Source of the DNA: Streptomyces marincola
GTDB lineage: Bacteria; Actinomycetota; Actinomycetes; Streptomycetales; Streptomycetaceae
DNA length: 64,000 nt
Reading direction: 5' to 3'
Assembly: GCF_020410765.1 (NCBI RefSeq)
Contig: NZ_CP084541.1
Coordinates: 4,917,001-4,981,000 of the forward strand
Part shown: piece after piece, positions 40,967 through 49,085 of the stretch
Layout of the letters: the number at the start of each line of letters is the position of its first letter
Position numbering within the stretch: position 1 is the stretch's first letter
Program-made: the position numbers and the translations under genes
Notes under the pieces: model-generated
What the model saw: the letters and a program-made list of their open reading frames with translations, nothing else
Database searches by the model: none
Told to the model about the DNA's origin: nothing

Positions 40967-41662
40967 TCAGTCCCGCTGCCCCGCCCCGGGCGCCGGGAGG
41001 GGGAGCGGAGCCGCGGGCGGCCCGCCGCCGGCGTCCTGCCGCGCGCGGGCGAGCCGTTCGTCCTCGGTCGCGCCGAGCCGGGCCGCCTCCTCGGGGCCGA
41101 GCCCGGCCAGGAGCCCGGCCGTCTCGTCGAGCCGCCGGTGGGTCTCGTCGCGTTCCTCGCGCCGCGCCGCGGCGGCGGACTGCTCGGCGTCCAGCGCCTC
41201 GCGCGCCCGCGTGGCCAACTCCTGCGCCCGGCGCTCGCGTTCGGCCAGCCGCGCGATGCGGGTGGTCTGCGCCCTCGCCGCGCGGTCCGCGACGGTCCGC
41301 GCGTGCAGCGCGCCCGGCACGTCATCGCCGAGCAGCAGCCGCAGGTAGCCGGGCAGCTCAAGACCGCCGCGCCGGTACTGCTCGCGGGCCACGGCGCCCG
41401 CCACCCGCCGCGCCCCGGCCAGCTCGGTCCTGGCGGCGGCGAGGCGCGCGTCGCGTTCGAGCGCCTCCGCGTGCCGCTCGCGCAGCCGCGCCTCCGCCTC
41501 GTTGTACGCCTCCGCTGCGCGGCCCGTCTCACGGTGCAGCGTGCGGAGTTCTGCCAGCAGCGCGGCCGGGTCCGCGTCGCCCGGGTCGGCCGCGGCGGGC
41601 GCGCCGCCGCCGGCCGTCCACGCCAGCAGGCCCGCGGCCAGCATCAGGGCCGGTCGTCTCAT
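40967..41662 (-). CDS. Secreted coiled-coil protein (peptidoglycan-hydrolase N-terminal-like)
   Basis: This 231-residue protein has a signal peptide (RRPALMLAAGLLAWTAGGGAPAAA, about 1-25) and then a long charged coiled coil (about 33-200; LREREAE-like repeats of A/E/R). It ends in a Pro/Ala-rich tail. The pattern resembles the N-terminal helical part of NlpC/P60 or M23 peptidoglycan hydrolases, but no catalytic domain follows. It may be a secreted regulator of such enzymes; the function is not identified. GAGG lies upstream of the ATG. Confidence 0.7.
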   Translation of the reverse strand: MRRPALMLAAGLLAWTAGGGAPAAADPGDADPAALLAELRTLHRETGRAAEAYNEAEARLRERHAEALERDARLAAARTELAGARRVAGAVAREQYRRGGLELPGYLRLLLGDDVPGALHARTVADRAARAQTTRIARLAERERRAQELATRAREALDAEQSAAAARREERDETHRRLDETAGLLAGLGPEEAARLGATEDERLARARQDAGGGPPAAPLPLPAPGAGQRD

Positions 41663-41815
41663 CGGGGCACCACCTCTCCTCGCTCGGCCCGGCGGCTTGT
41701 CGCGAGCGCGCCGTGGCCCGTCATGCGGGCGCCCGCGGCCAGGCGCGGGCGCACGACCCAGCGATGGTGCGCACAGGAAGGCGCGGGGCGCGCGCCGGAG
41801 CGGGCGAACGGGTGG

Positions 41816-42070
41816 TCAGCGCCTGCGGCGGTGGGAACGGCTCGGCGCGGCGTCCGGCGCGTACACGTACACCCAGCCGCGCGGCAGCCGCAGCCGCCGC
41901 GTGTACGCCGCGGCTTCGAGCTGGTACACGTGCACGGTGTCGGGCTCGCCGGGGCGTCCTGGCACGGGCACCTCGTACACGCGGGGCGGCTTGCCCGTGG
42001 GCCCGACCAGCACGGGCAGGACCTGGCCGTCGAGGGGCCCGCCGGTGAACGGCGTCGGCTCGCTCCTCAT
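41816..42070 (-). CDS. Small hypothetical protein coupled to a TetR gene
   Basis: The 84-residue protein begins MRSEPTPFTGGPLDGQVLPV and contains PPRVYEVPVPG and HVYQLEAAAYTRRLRLPRGW, followed by a basic RSHRRRR tail. The GGPLDG motif is common in small actinobacterial proteins of unknown role. Its ATG overlaps the TetR gene stop (ATGA), which is the only strong sign it is real. It is co-transcribed with the TetR regulator. Confidence 0.6.
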   Translation of the reverse strand: MRSEPTPFTGGPLDGQVLPVLVGPTGKPPRVYEVPVPGRPGEPDTVHVYQLEAAAYTRRLRLPRGWVYVYAPDAAPSRSHRRRR

Positions 42071-42879
42071 GACCCGGCTCCGGTACGCGCCGCCGGGGCC
42101 GCGGGGGGCGGGGGCTCGGGCGCCGCCGCGGCCGAGAGGGCCGCGAGACCGCGGGCGACGAGGGCGTCCACGCGTCCGCCCGGCGGTTCGGAACGCGCCG
42201 CGGCCCGCAGCACGGCCGCCGCCTGCGCGTCGCGGCCCGCCGTGACGACGAGCTGTGCGATGAACTGCTCGACCAGCAGGTCGCGCAGCTCCCCGACCGG
42301 TGGTTCCCTGTTCTCGTCGAGCCAGATGAGGGAGGCCGCCTCGACGGCGGTGATCCAGGTGCGCACCGCCATGCGCAGGCGCGGCCCCGGCTCCCCGGTG
42401 CCCATGTGCAGCAGCACCTGCCGGGCCGCGGCGCGCCTGACGCCGTCGACGATCGCGGTCGTGCGCGAGGTCTCGACGACGCTGCCCCCCTTGAGCAGCG
42501 CGGTGAACCCCTCGCCGTGCTCGTCGACGAACGCGAGGTAGCGGTCGAGCCCGTCGGCGAGCCGCTGGCTGAGCGGTCCGCGCGCGGGCACGGCGAAGCA
42601 CAGTTCGAGGTCGGCGGCGGCGCCGCGCAGCGCGGTCTCGTACACCTGCTGCTTGCCGCCGGGGAAGTAGCGGTAGACCAGGGGGCGCGAGACCCCGGCC
42701 TCGCGGGCGACGTCGTCGAGCGACACGTCCTCGGGGGCGGCGTGCGCGAACAGGCGCTGGGCGGCGGCGATCAGCTGGCCCCGGCGCTCGGTCGTGCTGA
42801 GCCTGCGGTACGCCGGGCCCGAGGCCCGGTCGGCTCGCGGGGCCGGTGGCCGACCCGGCGGTGCGGGGCTGCTGTCCAT
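42067..42879 (-). CDS. TetR-family transcriptional regulator
   Basis: This 270-residue regulator has a TetR N-terminal HTH (about 28-75: RRGQLIAAAQRLFAHAAPEDVSLDDVAREAGVSRPLVYRYFPGGK, of which the last 14 form the recognition region). A ~190-residue ligand-binding helical domain with an extended Pro/Ala C-terminus follows. The N-terminal ~25 residues are a Pro/Arg/Ala extension. It lies just downstream of the diiron-oxygenase gene (36 bp), a common TetR/AurF pairing, and probably regulates it. Confidence 0.93.
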   Translation of the reverse strand: MDSSPAPPGRPPAPRADRASGPAYRRLSTTERRGQLIAAAQRLFAHAAPEDVSLDDVAREAGVSRPLVYRYFPGGKQQVYETALRGAAADLELCFAVPARGPLSQRLADGLDRYLAFVDEHGEGFTALLKGGSVVETSRTTAIVDGVRRAAARQVLLHMGTGEPGPRLRMAVRTWITAVEAASLIWLDENREPPVGELRDLLVEQFIAQLVVTAGRDAQAAAVLRAAARSEPPGGRVDALVARGLAALSAAAAPEPPPPAAPAARTGAGS

Positions 42880-42915
42880 GCCGGGAAGCGTAGCCGCCCG
42901 CCGTACCGCGGGGTA

Positions 42916-43872
42916 TCAGGCCGCGAGCAGTCCGGAGCTGCGCCACATGCGGCGGCCCGCGCCGCGCAGCAGGCCGACCTCGTCGAGGAAGTCCGTCAGG
43001 CGGCGCGCGCCCTCCCGCATCACCGTGCGCCGGTGCGCGCTCGTCCGCACCTGGGCGACGGCCTCCGCCTGGTCGAGGCCGACGTTCGTGTACACCTGGG
43101 GGTTCACGAACGCGACGGAGAAGATGCGGGCGAACTCGCCGCAGCAGACGCGGGTCAGCTCGCGTTCCCAGGCGGGCGCGGTCGCCATCTGGCGGCGCAG
43201 CTCCTCGCGCGCGTACCTGACGTGCCGCGCCTCCTCGATCACGTGAATCCGCGTGACCCCTCTGATCAGCGGCTGGACGCGCTCGTCGGGGAACGTGAGC
43301 CGCTGCATCCAGTCCAGCACCTCCTCGCCGAGCAGGGTGGCGGCGAACGATCCCGGCGTGGTGGAGAGCGTTTTGAAGACGCGCGCGACGTTGTGGTGCG
43401 CCCGGGCGGGCGGGTAGGCGGGCGTCCCGCCGCGTTGGATCGCACGTGCGAACATCATCGAGTGGCGGCACTCGTCCGCGATCTCGGTGAGCGCGTAGCG
43501 GACGTGGGCGCTGGTGGCCGGCTTGTCGTAGACGTGCCGGACCAGCAGCTGCATCAGGATCATCTCGAACCAGATGCCGAGCGAGGCGAGCGCGGCCGAC
43601 TCGTGCCGGGAGAGGTCGATCCGCTGCTCCTCGGACATCCGGTACCACAGGGGCGTGTCGTAGAGGGAGACCAGCTCGGGGGGCCAGTACCACAGGCCCT
43701 CCTGCCAGGGTGCGTTCCAGTCGAGATCGCGGTCGGGGTCGAAGGAGTGGCGGGCGGACGCGGCGAGGAGGCGTTCCGCTACCCGCTCCCGGTCCGCCAG
43801 CGCGGTGGGGCCCGCCGCACGCGGCGGGGCGGACGGGGAGTCGGGGGGCGCGCCGTTCGCGGGGGGAGTCAT
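42916..43872 (-). CDS. AurF-like diiron oxygenase
   Basis: This 318-residue protein shows the ferritin-like diiron ligand pattern of AurF (p-aminobenzoate N-oxygenase) proteins. Examples are SRHESAALASLGIWFEMIL, EIADECRHSMMF (E-x-x-H) and HVIEEARHVRYAREEL (E-x-x-R-H). The enzyme probably oxygenates an amine or alkane-like substrate with O2, but the substrate is unknown. I chose the ATG at 43872 because the family begins close to it; the extended frame to 43968 adds ~32 unusual residues. No good ribosome-binding site is visible. It is upstream of the TetR gene. Confidence 0.8.
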   Translation of the reverse strand: MTPPANGAPPDSPSAPPRAAGPTALADRERVAERLLAASARHSFDPDRDLDWNAPWQEGLWYWPPELVSLYDTPLWYRMSEEQRIDLSRHESAALASLGIWFEMILMQLLVRHVYDKPATSAHVRYALTEIADECRHSMMFARAIQRGGTPAYPPARAHHNVARVFKTLSTTPGSFAATLLGEEVLDWMQRLTFPDERVQPLIRGVTRIHVIEEARHVRYAREELRRQMATAPAWERELTRVCCGEFARIFSVAFVNPQVYTNVGLDQAEAVAQVRTSAHRRTVMREGARRLTDFLDEVGLLRGAGRRMWRSSGLLAA

Positions 43873-44024
43873 CTTCTTATGAGACAACCTGTCAGCAAGC
43901 TTTGTCCATCCCCGGGGCATGCCCTGTTCATCCTGATCTCCACCGCTTGGTTCACGCCGCACGTTCACCTGGAGGTCACGGGTATCCGGGCCGCAGGTAA
44001 CCGCGTTCCGCTGTGCTGGGCGCC

Positions 44025-45986
44025 ATGACGCGACGATGGACGGAGCGGCTCTCGCTCTGGAGCACCATCCGGGGCCGGGTGGCCATCGTGCTCGCCGTGC
44101 CCACCTGCCTCCTCCTCGCCCTGGTCGGGGTCGGCGTGGCGGACCGGGCCGACGACTGGTCGGCGGCGCGCGAGAGCGGCGAACGGGTGCGGCTCGCGCT
44201 CGACGTGCAGAACCTCGTCCGTGAACTCCAGCGCGAGCACGGGCTCACCAGCGGCCTCCTGGTCGGCGCCGGCCAGTACCGGCCGGAGCTCGCCGACACC
44301 CGCCGCCGGGTCGACGCCGTACGCGCCGAGCTGGCGCGGCGGGTCGACGAGGGCACCGCACCGGCGTTCGAGGAGGCGCTCGCCGACCTCGACGAGCTGA
44401 CCGGCGTGCGCGCGGGCGTCGACGACGGCTCGATCACCCGCGACGAGAGCCTGACGTTCTACTCGGAGGCCACCAGCGCGCTCAACGACGCGCAGCTGGC
44501 CGAGGACCCCGCCCACGGCGACCGGCGGCTGACCGACGGCATGGCCGCGTTCCAGGCCCTGTCCGTGGCCACCGAGGCGCTCGCGCAGGAGCGCGGGCTG
44601 CTGAACGGCGTCCTGGTCACCGGCCACTTCGAGAACACCCAGTACCTCACCTTCGCCGCCACCCGCGCCGACCGCGAAACGGCCCTGCGCACGTTCGAGC
44701 AGCTGGCCACCGAGCGGCAGCGCGCCGCGCTCGACGCCGCGTTCGAGATCGACGAGGCACTGCTCGTCGCCACGATCGAGGAACGGGCCGACGCGCACGC
44801 CGACGGCACCGCGCTGGTCACCGACCCCGAGGAGTGGTGGGCGGCGTCGACCGCGCTGACCGACGCGTTCCACGACGTGCAGCAGGAGATCGGCCCCGAC
44901 ATCACCCGGCGCGCCGACCAGCTGAGCACGGCCGCGACCCGGGGGCTCGTCGGCTTCCTCGCGCTCGGCGCGCTGATCCTCGGGGTGGCCGTCGCCCTCG
45001 CCCTCCTCGCGGCCCGTTCCATCACCCGGCCCCTGGACGAGCTGACCAGGCAGGCCGAGGGCGTCGCCGGCCGCCGCCTGCCCGAGACGGTCCGCGCGAT
45101 CCAGGAGGCGGAGCCCGAGGAGGCGGAACGGCTCGGACCGCCGCCGCCCGACCCCGGCTCGGGGCGCGGCGCCGAGGAGGTGACCCGGCTGGCCGCCGCA
45201 CTCCACGACGTGGAGCGCACCGCCGTCGGCCTGGCCGCCCAGCAGACCGTGCTGCGCCGCAACGGCACCGAGTCGCTGGCCAACCTCGGGCACCGCAACC
45301 AGGCGCTCGTGCGCCGCCAGCTGCGGCTCATCACCGCGCTTGAGAGCAAGGAACTCGACCCGGACGCGCTCGCCGAACTGTTCGAACTCGACCACCTCGC
45401 GACCCGCATGCGCCGCAACGCGGACTCGCTGCTGATCCTCACGGGACAGCAGCTGCCGCCCCGCGTGTGGACCGGCACCGCCGAGGTCGCCGAGGTCGTG
45501 CGGTCGGCCGTGTCCGAGGTGGAGGACTACCGGCGGGTGACGCTCGTGGAGTCCGAGCCGTGCCAGATCCACGGCTGGGCGGTGTACGAACTGTCGCACC
45601 TGCTGGCCGAGTTGATCGAGAACGCGCTCACCGCCTCGCCGCCGGGGCGCCCGGTCGAGGTCTACGGCTGGTGGGACTCGGCCGAGTACTGCCTCGCGGT
45701 GGTCGACCGCGGCAGCGGCATGACCGAGGAGGAACTGGCCCGCGCCAACGCGCGCCTGGCGGGCCGCGACAACTTCCTGGTCGCGCCCACCCGCTTCCTC
45801 GGCCACTACGTCGTCGGCACCATCGCCGCCCGCCTCGGCGTGCAGGTCGAGGTGCGGCACACGCAGAGCGCCCCGACCACCGCGGCGGCCCGCGGCGCCG
45901 GGGTCTCCGCCTACGTCGCGCTGCCGCCGCGGGTGCTCAGCCAGGAGGCCGAGGCCGAGAGCCACTCCGCCTCGCTGCCCGTCTGA
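44025..45986 (+). CDS. Nitrate/nitrite-sensing-type histidine kinase
   Basis: This 653-residue membrane kinase has a TM helix (about 15-38; RGRVAIVLAVPTCLLLALVG), an extracytoplasmic NIT domain (about 45-300; LQREHGLTSGLLVG, ALAQERGLLNGVLVTGHF) and a second TM (LVGFLALGALILGVAVALAL). A HAMP region, a DHp-like helix with SLANLGHRNQALVRRQL and a HATPase (HLLAELIENALTASPPG; DRGSGM) follow. Unlike the 35.5-kb kinase it has no roadblock partner gene, and its tail is short. The start is ATG 44025 or GTG 44013; no ribosome-binding site is visible. The ligand is unknown. Confidence 0.85.
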   Translation: MTRRWTERLSLWSTIRGRVAIVLAVPTCLLLALVGVGVADRADDWSAARESGERVRLALDVQNLVRELQREHGLTSGLLVGAGQYRPELADTRRRVDAVRAELARRVDEGTAPAFEEALADLDELTGVRAGVDDGSITRDESLTFYSEATSALNDAQLAEDPAHGDRRLTDGMAAFQALSVATEALAQERGLLNGVLVTGHFENTQYLTFAATRADRETALRTFEQLATERQRAALDAAFEIDEALLVATIEERADAHADGTALVTDPEEWWAASTALTDAFHDVQQEIGPDITRRADQLSTAATRGLVGFLALGALILGVAVALALLAARSITRPLDELTRQAEGVAGRRLPETVRAIQEAEPEEAERLGPPPPDPGSGRGAEEVTRLAAALHDVERTAVGLAAQQTVLRRNGTESLANLGHRNQALVRRQLRLITALESKELDPDALAELFELDHLATRMRRNADSLLILTGQQLPPRVWTGTAEVAEVVRSAVSEVEDYRRVTLVESEPCQIHGWAVYELSHLLAELIENALTASPPGRPVEVYGWWDSAEYCLAVVDRGSGMTEEELARANARLAGRDNFLVAPTRFLGHYVVGTIAARLGVQVEVRHTQSAPTTAAARGAGVSAYVALPPRVLSQEAEAESHSASLPV

Positions 45987-46004
45987 GCCGGGCCTGCGCC
46001 CGGC
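45987..46004. terminator. Small hairpin between convergent genes
   Basis: GCCGGGC (45987-45993) pairs with GCCCGGC (45998-46004) around a CTGC loop, right after the kinase stop. It could terminate the kinase transcript. The gap to the convergent PCMT-like gene is 103 bp. Confidence 0.4.
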
Positions 46005-46089
46005 CGTCCCGGCCGGGGCCGCGCCAGGACCGCCGCACCCGGCGCCGGGCGCGGGGCCCGAGCGCAGGGCCGGGACGCTCCGACGGGCG

Positions 46090-47067
46090 TCACAGCACCT
46101 CGCCCGGCCCTTCGGGCGAGCCGAGCCACAGGCGGTTGGCGCCCGAGGCCGCGACCGTCAGCCCGTACGCCTCGGGGCCCGGCCGCCCGGCCGCCGCCCA
46201 GTCCGCGAGCAGCGGGACGCGTTCTGCCCACAGCTCGCGCGGGCCGTCCCACTGGAGGCGCGCCGTGCCGTCGTCCCTGGGGTCGAGCCGCGCCCAGGAC
46301 CCCGTCGCCGGGTGCACGAGCCCGAGCGCGGGACGGCCGTCGGCGTCGATCAGGGACAGCTCCGCCACGTCCGGCTGGGCGAGGGAGCCGAGGAACCGCG
46401 GCATCGCCGCCGCCGGGTCCGCGGGCAGCGACACCTCGGCCCTGGCCCCCAGCGGGACGAGCAGCGCGGGGATGCGCGCCCGCACGGCGGGGTCGGCCGG
46501 CTCCCGGTGCGGCGCGAGCACGGGCAGGAACCGGCCGGACGCGCCGCCCTCCCCGTCCGCCCGCAGCGCGACGGCCCCCGTGCCGAGGGCGGCGACCACG
46601 ACGCCGCCCGGCAGGGCCTGGCCCACCCACGCGGCGGGCACGCGGTGCGCCGCGCCGTGCGCGGCGAGCAGCCCGCCGAAGGGGGCGCGTTCGGGACAGC
46701 CGCGCGACAGCGGCCCGGTCACCAGCTCCGGCGCGTACCCGGCGCGCGCCAGGCGCGTGCGCGCGGCGGCGAGCCGGTCGGCGTCGGCGTCGACGGAGAC
46801 CACGCGCTCGCCGCCGAACCGGTGGCTCAGCAGCGCGGCGCCGTACCCGGTGCCCGTGCCCAGGTCGAGCACGCGCGCCGCGCGCGGCACGTGCAGCGCC
46901 TCGCACATCGCGGCCAGCCTGGCGTGGGCCGGGCCCGCGGCCCCGGAGTCGTCCCGGGCGCCCTCGGACGCCGGTTCCGCGCGGAACGCCCCACTCGGTA
47001 CGGCGGCGAACGCGGCACGCCACTCGGCGCTGTGCGCGAGGCGGGGGCTGGGCGTGGCGATGGTCAT
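46090..47067 (-). CDS. PCMT-like SAM-dependent methyltransferase
   Basis: This 325-residue protein resembles protein-L-isoaspartate methyltransferases. AEWRAAFAAVPSGAF occurs at the N-terminus, VLDLGTGTGYGAALLSHR is SAM motif I, and VVSVDADADRL and GAVALRA follow. Compared with usual PCMTs the stretch between the VP-x-x-x-F motif and motif I is shortened and the TxSSQP catalytic motif is not seen, so it may have a different substrate (RiPP-associated PCMT-like enzymes also look like this). The ATG at 47067 has GGAGGACG upstream. No precursor gene was found beside it. Confidence 0.75.
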   Translation of the reverse strand: MTIATPSPRLAHSAEWRAAFAAVPSGAFRAEPASEGARDDSGAAGPAHARLAAMCEALHVPRAARVLDLGTGTGYGAALLSHRFGGERVVSVDADADRLAAARTRLARAGYAPELVTGPLSRGCPERAPFGGLLAAHGAAHRVPAAWVGQALPGGVVVAALGTGAVALRADGEGGASGRFLPVLAPHREPADPAVRARIPALLVPLGARAEVSLPADPAAAMPRFLGSLAQPDVAELSLIDADGRPALGLVHPATGSWARLDPRDDGTARLQWDGPRELWAERVPLLADWAAAGRPGPEAYGLTVAASGANRLWLGSPEGPGEVL

Positions 47068-47388
47068 GGAACGTCCTCCGATACGTCGGCCGCGTCGGGG
47101 AAACGCGGGTGCTGAACGGGGCGACACGGCGGTGCGCCCGGTTCAACGAGGCGTCCGGCCCGACGTAGTGCGCGGGAGGTTTCCGCCCGTCCAGGAAAGT
47201 CCGCGCGGGCCGTGCGGCCGGCGCGGTCCGCGGCCTCGGTGCGGCCGGCGTGCCCCTGCCGCGCGCCGGTGGCGGAGCGCGCCGGGGCCCGCGCGCGATC
47301 GTGGGCGCGCGGTGGTGAGAGGCCACCGCCGGTGTCGGCGCGCGCCGGAGCCCGCGCGGCCGGGGGCGCGGGGCGGGGTCAGCAGCGG
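47068..47388. other. 321-bp intergenic region, no gene recognised
   Basis: This gap lies between the PCMT-like gene start and the stop of the SH3-like protein gene. It is GC-rich with several short inverted repeats (GCGCGCCGG-type). I saw no coding pattern, no RNA gene and no obvious RiPP precursor. Confidence 0.4.
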
Positions 47389-47715
47389 TCAGCACCAGGG
47401 CGGCGGGCGCCCGGCGATGGCGATGTCGCGCGCGGACGCCCACGCGTAGTGGTCGGTGTGCACGAGGTACCACGCGGAACGGCGGGCCCCCTCGGCCACG
47501 CACAGCACGGTGACCCGTTCACCGTCCGACGCGGTCGTGAGCACCGCGGAGTCCCGCGCGGGCGCCTGCCGCAGCGCGGCGTCGCCGCGCGCGGTGCCGC
47601 GCCCGCCCGGTTCCTGGGCGGCGCCCGCCGTGCCGGCCGGTCCCGGCGCGGCGAGCGCGAGGGCCGCGGCGGCGCAGGCCGAGACGGAGAGCCGGCCGAG
47701 CCGGTGGCGGAGCAT
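47389..47715 (-). CDS. Small secreted protein with SH3-like fold
   Basis: This 108-residue protein has a signal peptide (RRLGRLSVSACAAAALALAAPG, cleaved about residue 30 near AGAAQE). It then has a short domain with DSAVLTTASDGERVTVLCVAEGARR and WYLVHTDHYAWASARDIA, ending in PPPWC. The strands and the W-Y-x-V pattern resemble bacterial SH3 (SH3_3) domains of secreted proteins. The function is unknown. The ATG at 47715 has GAGGAGG upstream. Confidence 0.7.
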   Translation of the reverse strand: MLRHRLGRLSVSACAAAALALAAPGPAGTAGAAQEPGGRGTARGDAALRQAPARDSAVLTTASDGERVTVLCVAEGARRSAWYLVHTDHYAWASARDIAIAGRPPPWC

Positions 47716-48021
47716 GGCGCCTCCTCGTCCGTTCACTCGCGCGGGTCCCCGGCCCTGCGATGGTCCGGCTCCTTCAGGCTACGGAGGGCCATCCGGGGCC
47801 GCAATTCAGGGCAATCGGGTGAAAAGCCCTCGGCGTGGCGGGTCCGCCCGCCGGGCGCCGCGCGTCCGGGGAACGTCGCCGGGGCGCGCGTCTTGACACG
47901 GCCGTGACGCCGGTGGCGTGATGGATGGGCCCGTGGGAGCGCTCCCAAACGCTCGCGGGCCAGGTCTCCACCCCCCACCCGCTCGGAGTCCTACGGGACG
48001 GAACTCCTTGAGGAGCAGACC
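47716..48021. other. 306-bp intergenic region with a CebR-type operator
   Basis: This region holds the promoter of the GH5 gene: TTGACA at 47893-47898 with a weak -10 (CGTGAT) 18 bp downstream, the palindrome at 47934-47947, and GAGGAG before the TTG start at 48022. No gene was recognised in it. Confidence 0.5.
47934..47947. promoter_or_regulatory. CebR/LacI-type operator TGGGAGCGCTCCCA
   Basis: A perfect 14-bp palindrome TGGGAGCGCTCCCA, identical to the consensus CebR binding site of cellulose/cellobiose-responsive genes in Streptomyces. It lies just downstream of the promoter-like TTGACA and about 75 bp before the GH5 start, so CebR-mediated repression relieved by cellobiose/cellotriose is likely. 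Confidence 0.85.
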
Positions 48022-49035
48022 TTGTCCAAGACCCGAATCCGTACCCTGCTGGCCGGCCTCGCCGCCGCGCTGCTCGGCCTGGCGCTCGCGGTGCCCGCGG
48101 CGCTCGCCGGGCCGCCGGGCGCCGCGGCCGTCGGCCTGCGCGTCGTCGACGGCCGCTTGCAGGAGAGCAACGGCATCGACTTCCTCATCCGCGGCGTCAA
48201 CCACCCGCACGCGTGGTACACCGGCGAGACCCAGTCGTTCGCCGACATCAAGGCGAAGGGCGCCAACACCGTCCGCGTGGTGCTGAGCAGCGGCCACCAG
48301 TGGGCCGAGACCGGCGTCGCCGAGGTCGAGAGCATCGTGGCCGAGTGCAAGGCCAACCGCCTCATCTGCGTGCTTGAGGTGCACGACACCACCGGCTACC
48401 CGGAGGCGTCCGCGGCCGTGTCCCTCGCCGAGGCCGCCCAGTACTGGCTGCGCGTGCGGTCCGCGCTTGAGGGCGAGGAGGACCACATCCTCGTCAACAT
48501 CGGCAACGAGCCCTTCGGCAATACCGAGTACGAGCGCTGGACGGCCGAGACCCGGGCGGCCGTCGCCACGCTGCGCGACGCGGGCTACGAGCACACCCTC
48601 GTCGTCGACGCGCCGAACTGGGGCCAGGACTGGACCCACACCATGCGGGACAACGCCGCGGCCGTGTACGAGGCCGACCCGACGGGCAACCTGGTGTTCT
48701 CCATCCACATGTACGGCGTCTACACCTCGGAGCAGGTGGTGCGGGACTACCTGACCTCGTTCGTGGACGCCCGGCTGCCCATCATGGTCGGCGAGTTCGG
48801 CCACAACCACTCCGACGGCGACCCGGACGAGGCCGCCATCATGGCCGTCACCAGGGAACTCGGCCTCGGCTATATCGGCTGGTCGTGGAGCGGCAACAGC
48901 GCCGAGGTGGCCTACCTCGACCTCGTGAACGGCTTCGACCCCGACTCCCTCACCCCCTGGGGCGAGCGGTTCTTCGACGGGCCCGACGGCATCGCGGAGA
49001 CCTCGGAGGAGGCGACGGTCTACAGCGGTTCCTGA
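48022..49035 (+). CDS. Secreted GH5-family glycoside hydrolase (probable beta-mannanase)
   Basis: This 337-residue secreted enzyme has a signal peptide (LLAGLAAALLGLALAVPAALA, cut near residue 29). It has the GH5 (clan A) catalytic pair: acid/base Glu163 in NIGNEPFG and nucleophile Glu258 in MVGEFGH. The GVNHPHAWY segment and the EVHDTTGY motif are typical of mannan endo-1,4-beta-mannosidases (GH5_8-like), and there is no carbohydrate-binding module. The TTG start at 48022 has GAGGAG upstream. A CebR operator upstream predicts induction with cellulose breakdown. Confidence 0.88.
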   Translation: MSKTRIRTLLAGLAAALLGLALAVPAALAGPPGAAAVGLRVVDGRLQESNGIDFLIRGVNHPHAWYTGETQSFADIKAKGANTVRVVLSSGHQWAETGVAEVESIVAECKANRLICVLEVHDTTGYPEASAAVSLAEAAQYWLRVRSALEGEEDHILVNIGNEPFGNTEYERWTAETRAAVATLRDAGYEHTLVVDAPNWGQDWTHTMRDNAAAVYEADPTGNLVFSIHMYGVYTSEQVVRDYLTSFVDARLPIMVGEFGHNHSDGDPDEAAIMAVTRELGLGYIGWSWSGNSAEVAYLDLVNGFDPDSLTPWGERFFDGPDGIAETSEEATVYSGS

Positions 49036-49046
49036 CATCCGCCGCG

Positions 49047-49085
49047 CCGTCCCCGCCCCGGGGCCTTCTTCGGGGGCGGGGACGG
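49047..49085. terminator. Bidirectional terminator between GH5 and M50 genes
   Basis: CCGTCCCCGCCCC (49047-49059) pairs perfectly with GGGGCGGGGACGG (49073-49085) around a 13-nt loop. It lies between the convergent GH5 and protease stops. Confidence 0.75.

Noticed and set aside
47733..47978. Minus-strand 81-codon frame in the GH5 upstream region
   Set aside because: It covers the promoter and CebR operator, has no coding signature beyond openness, and no good ribosome-binding site.
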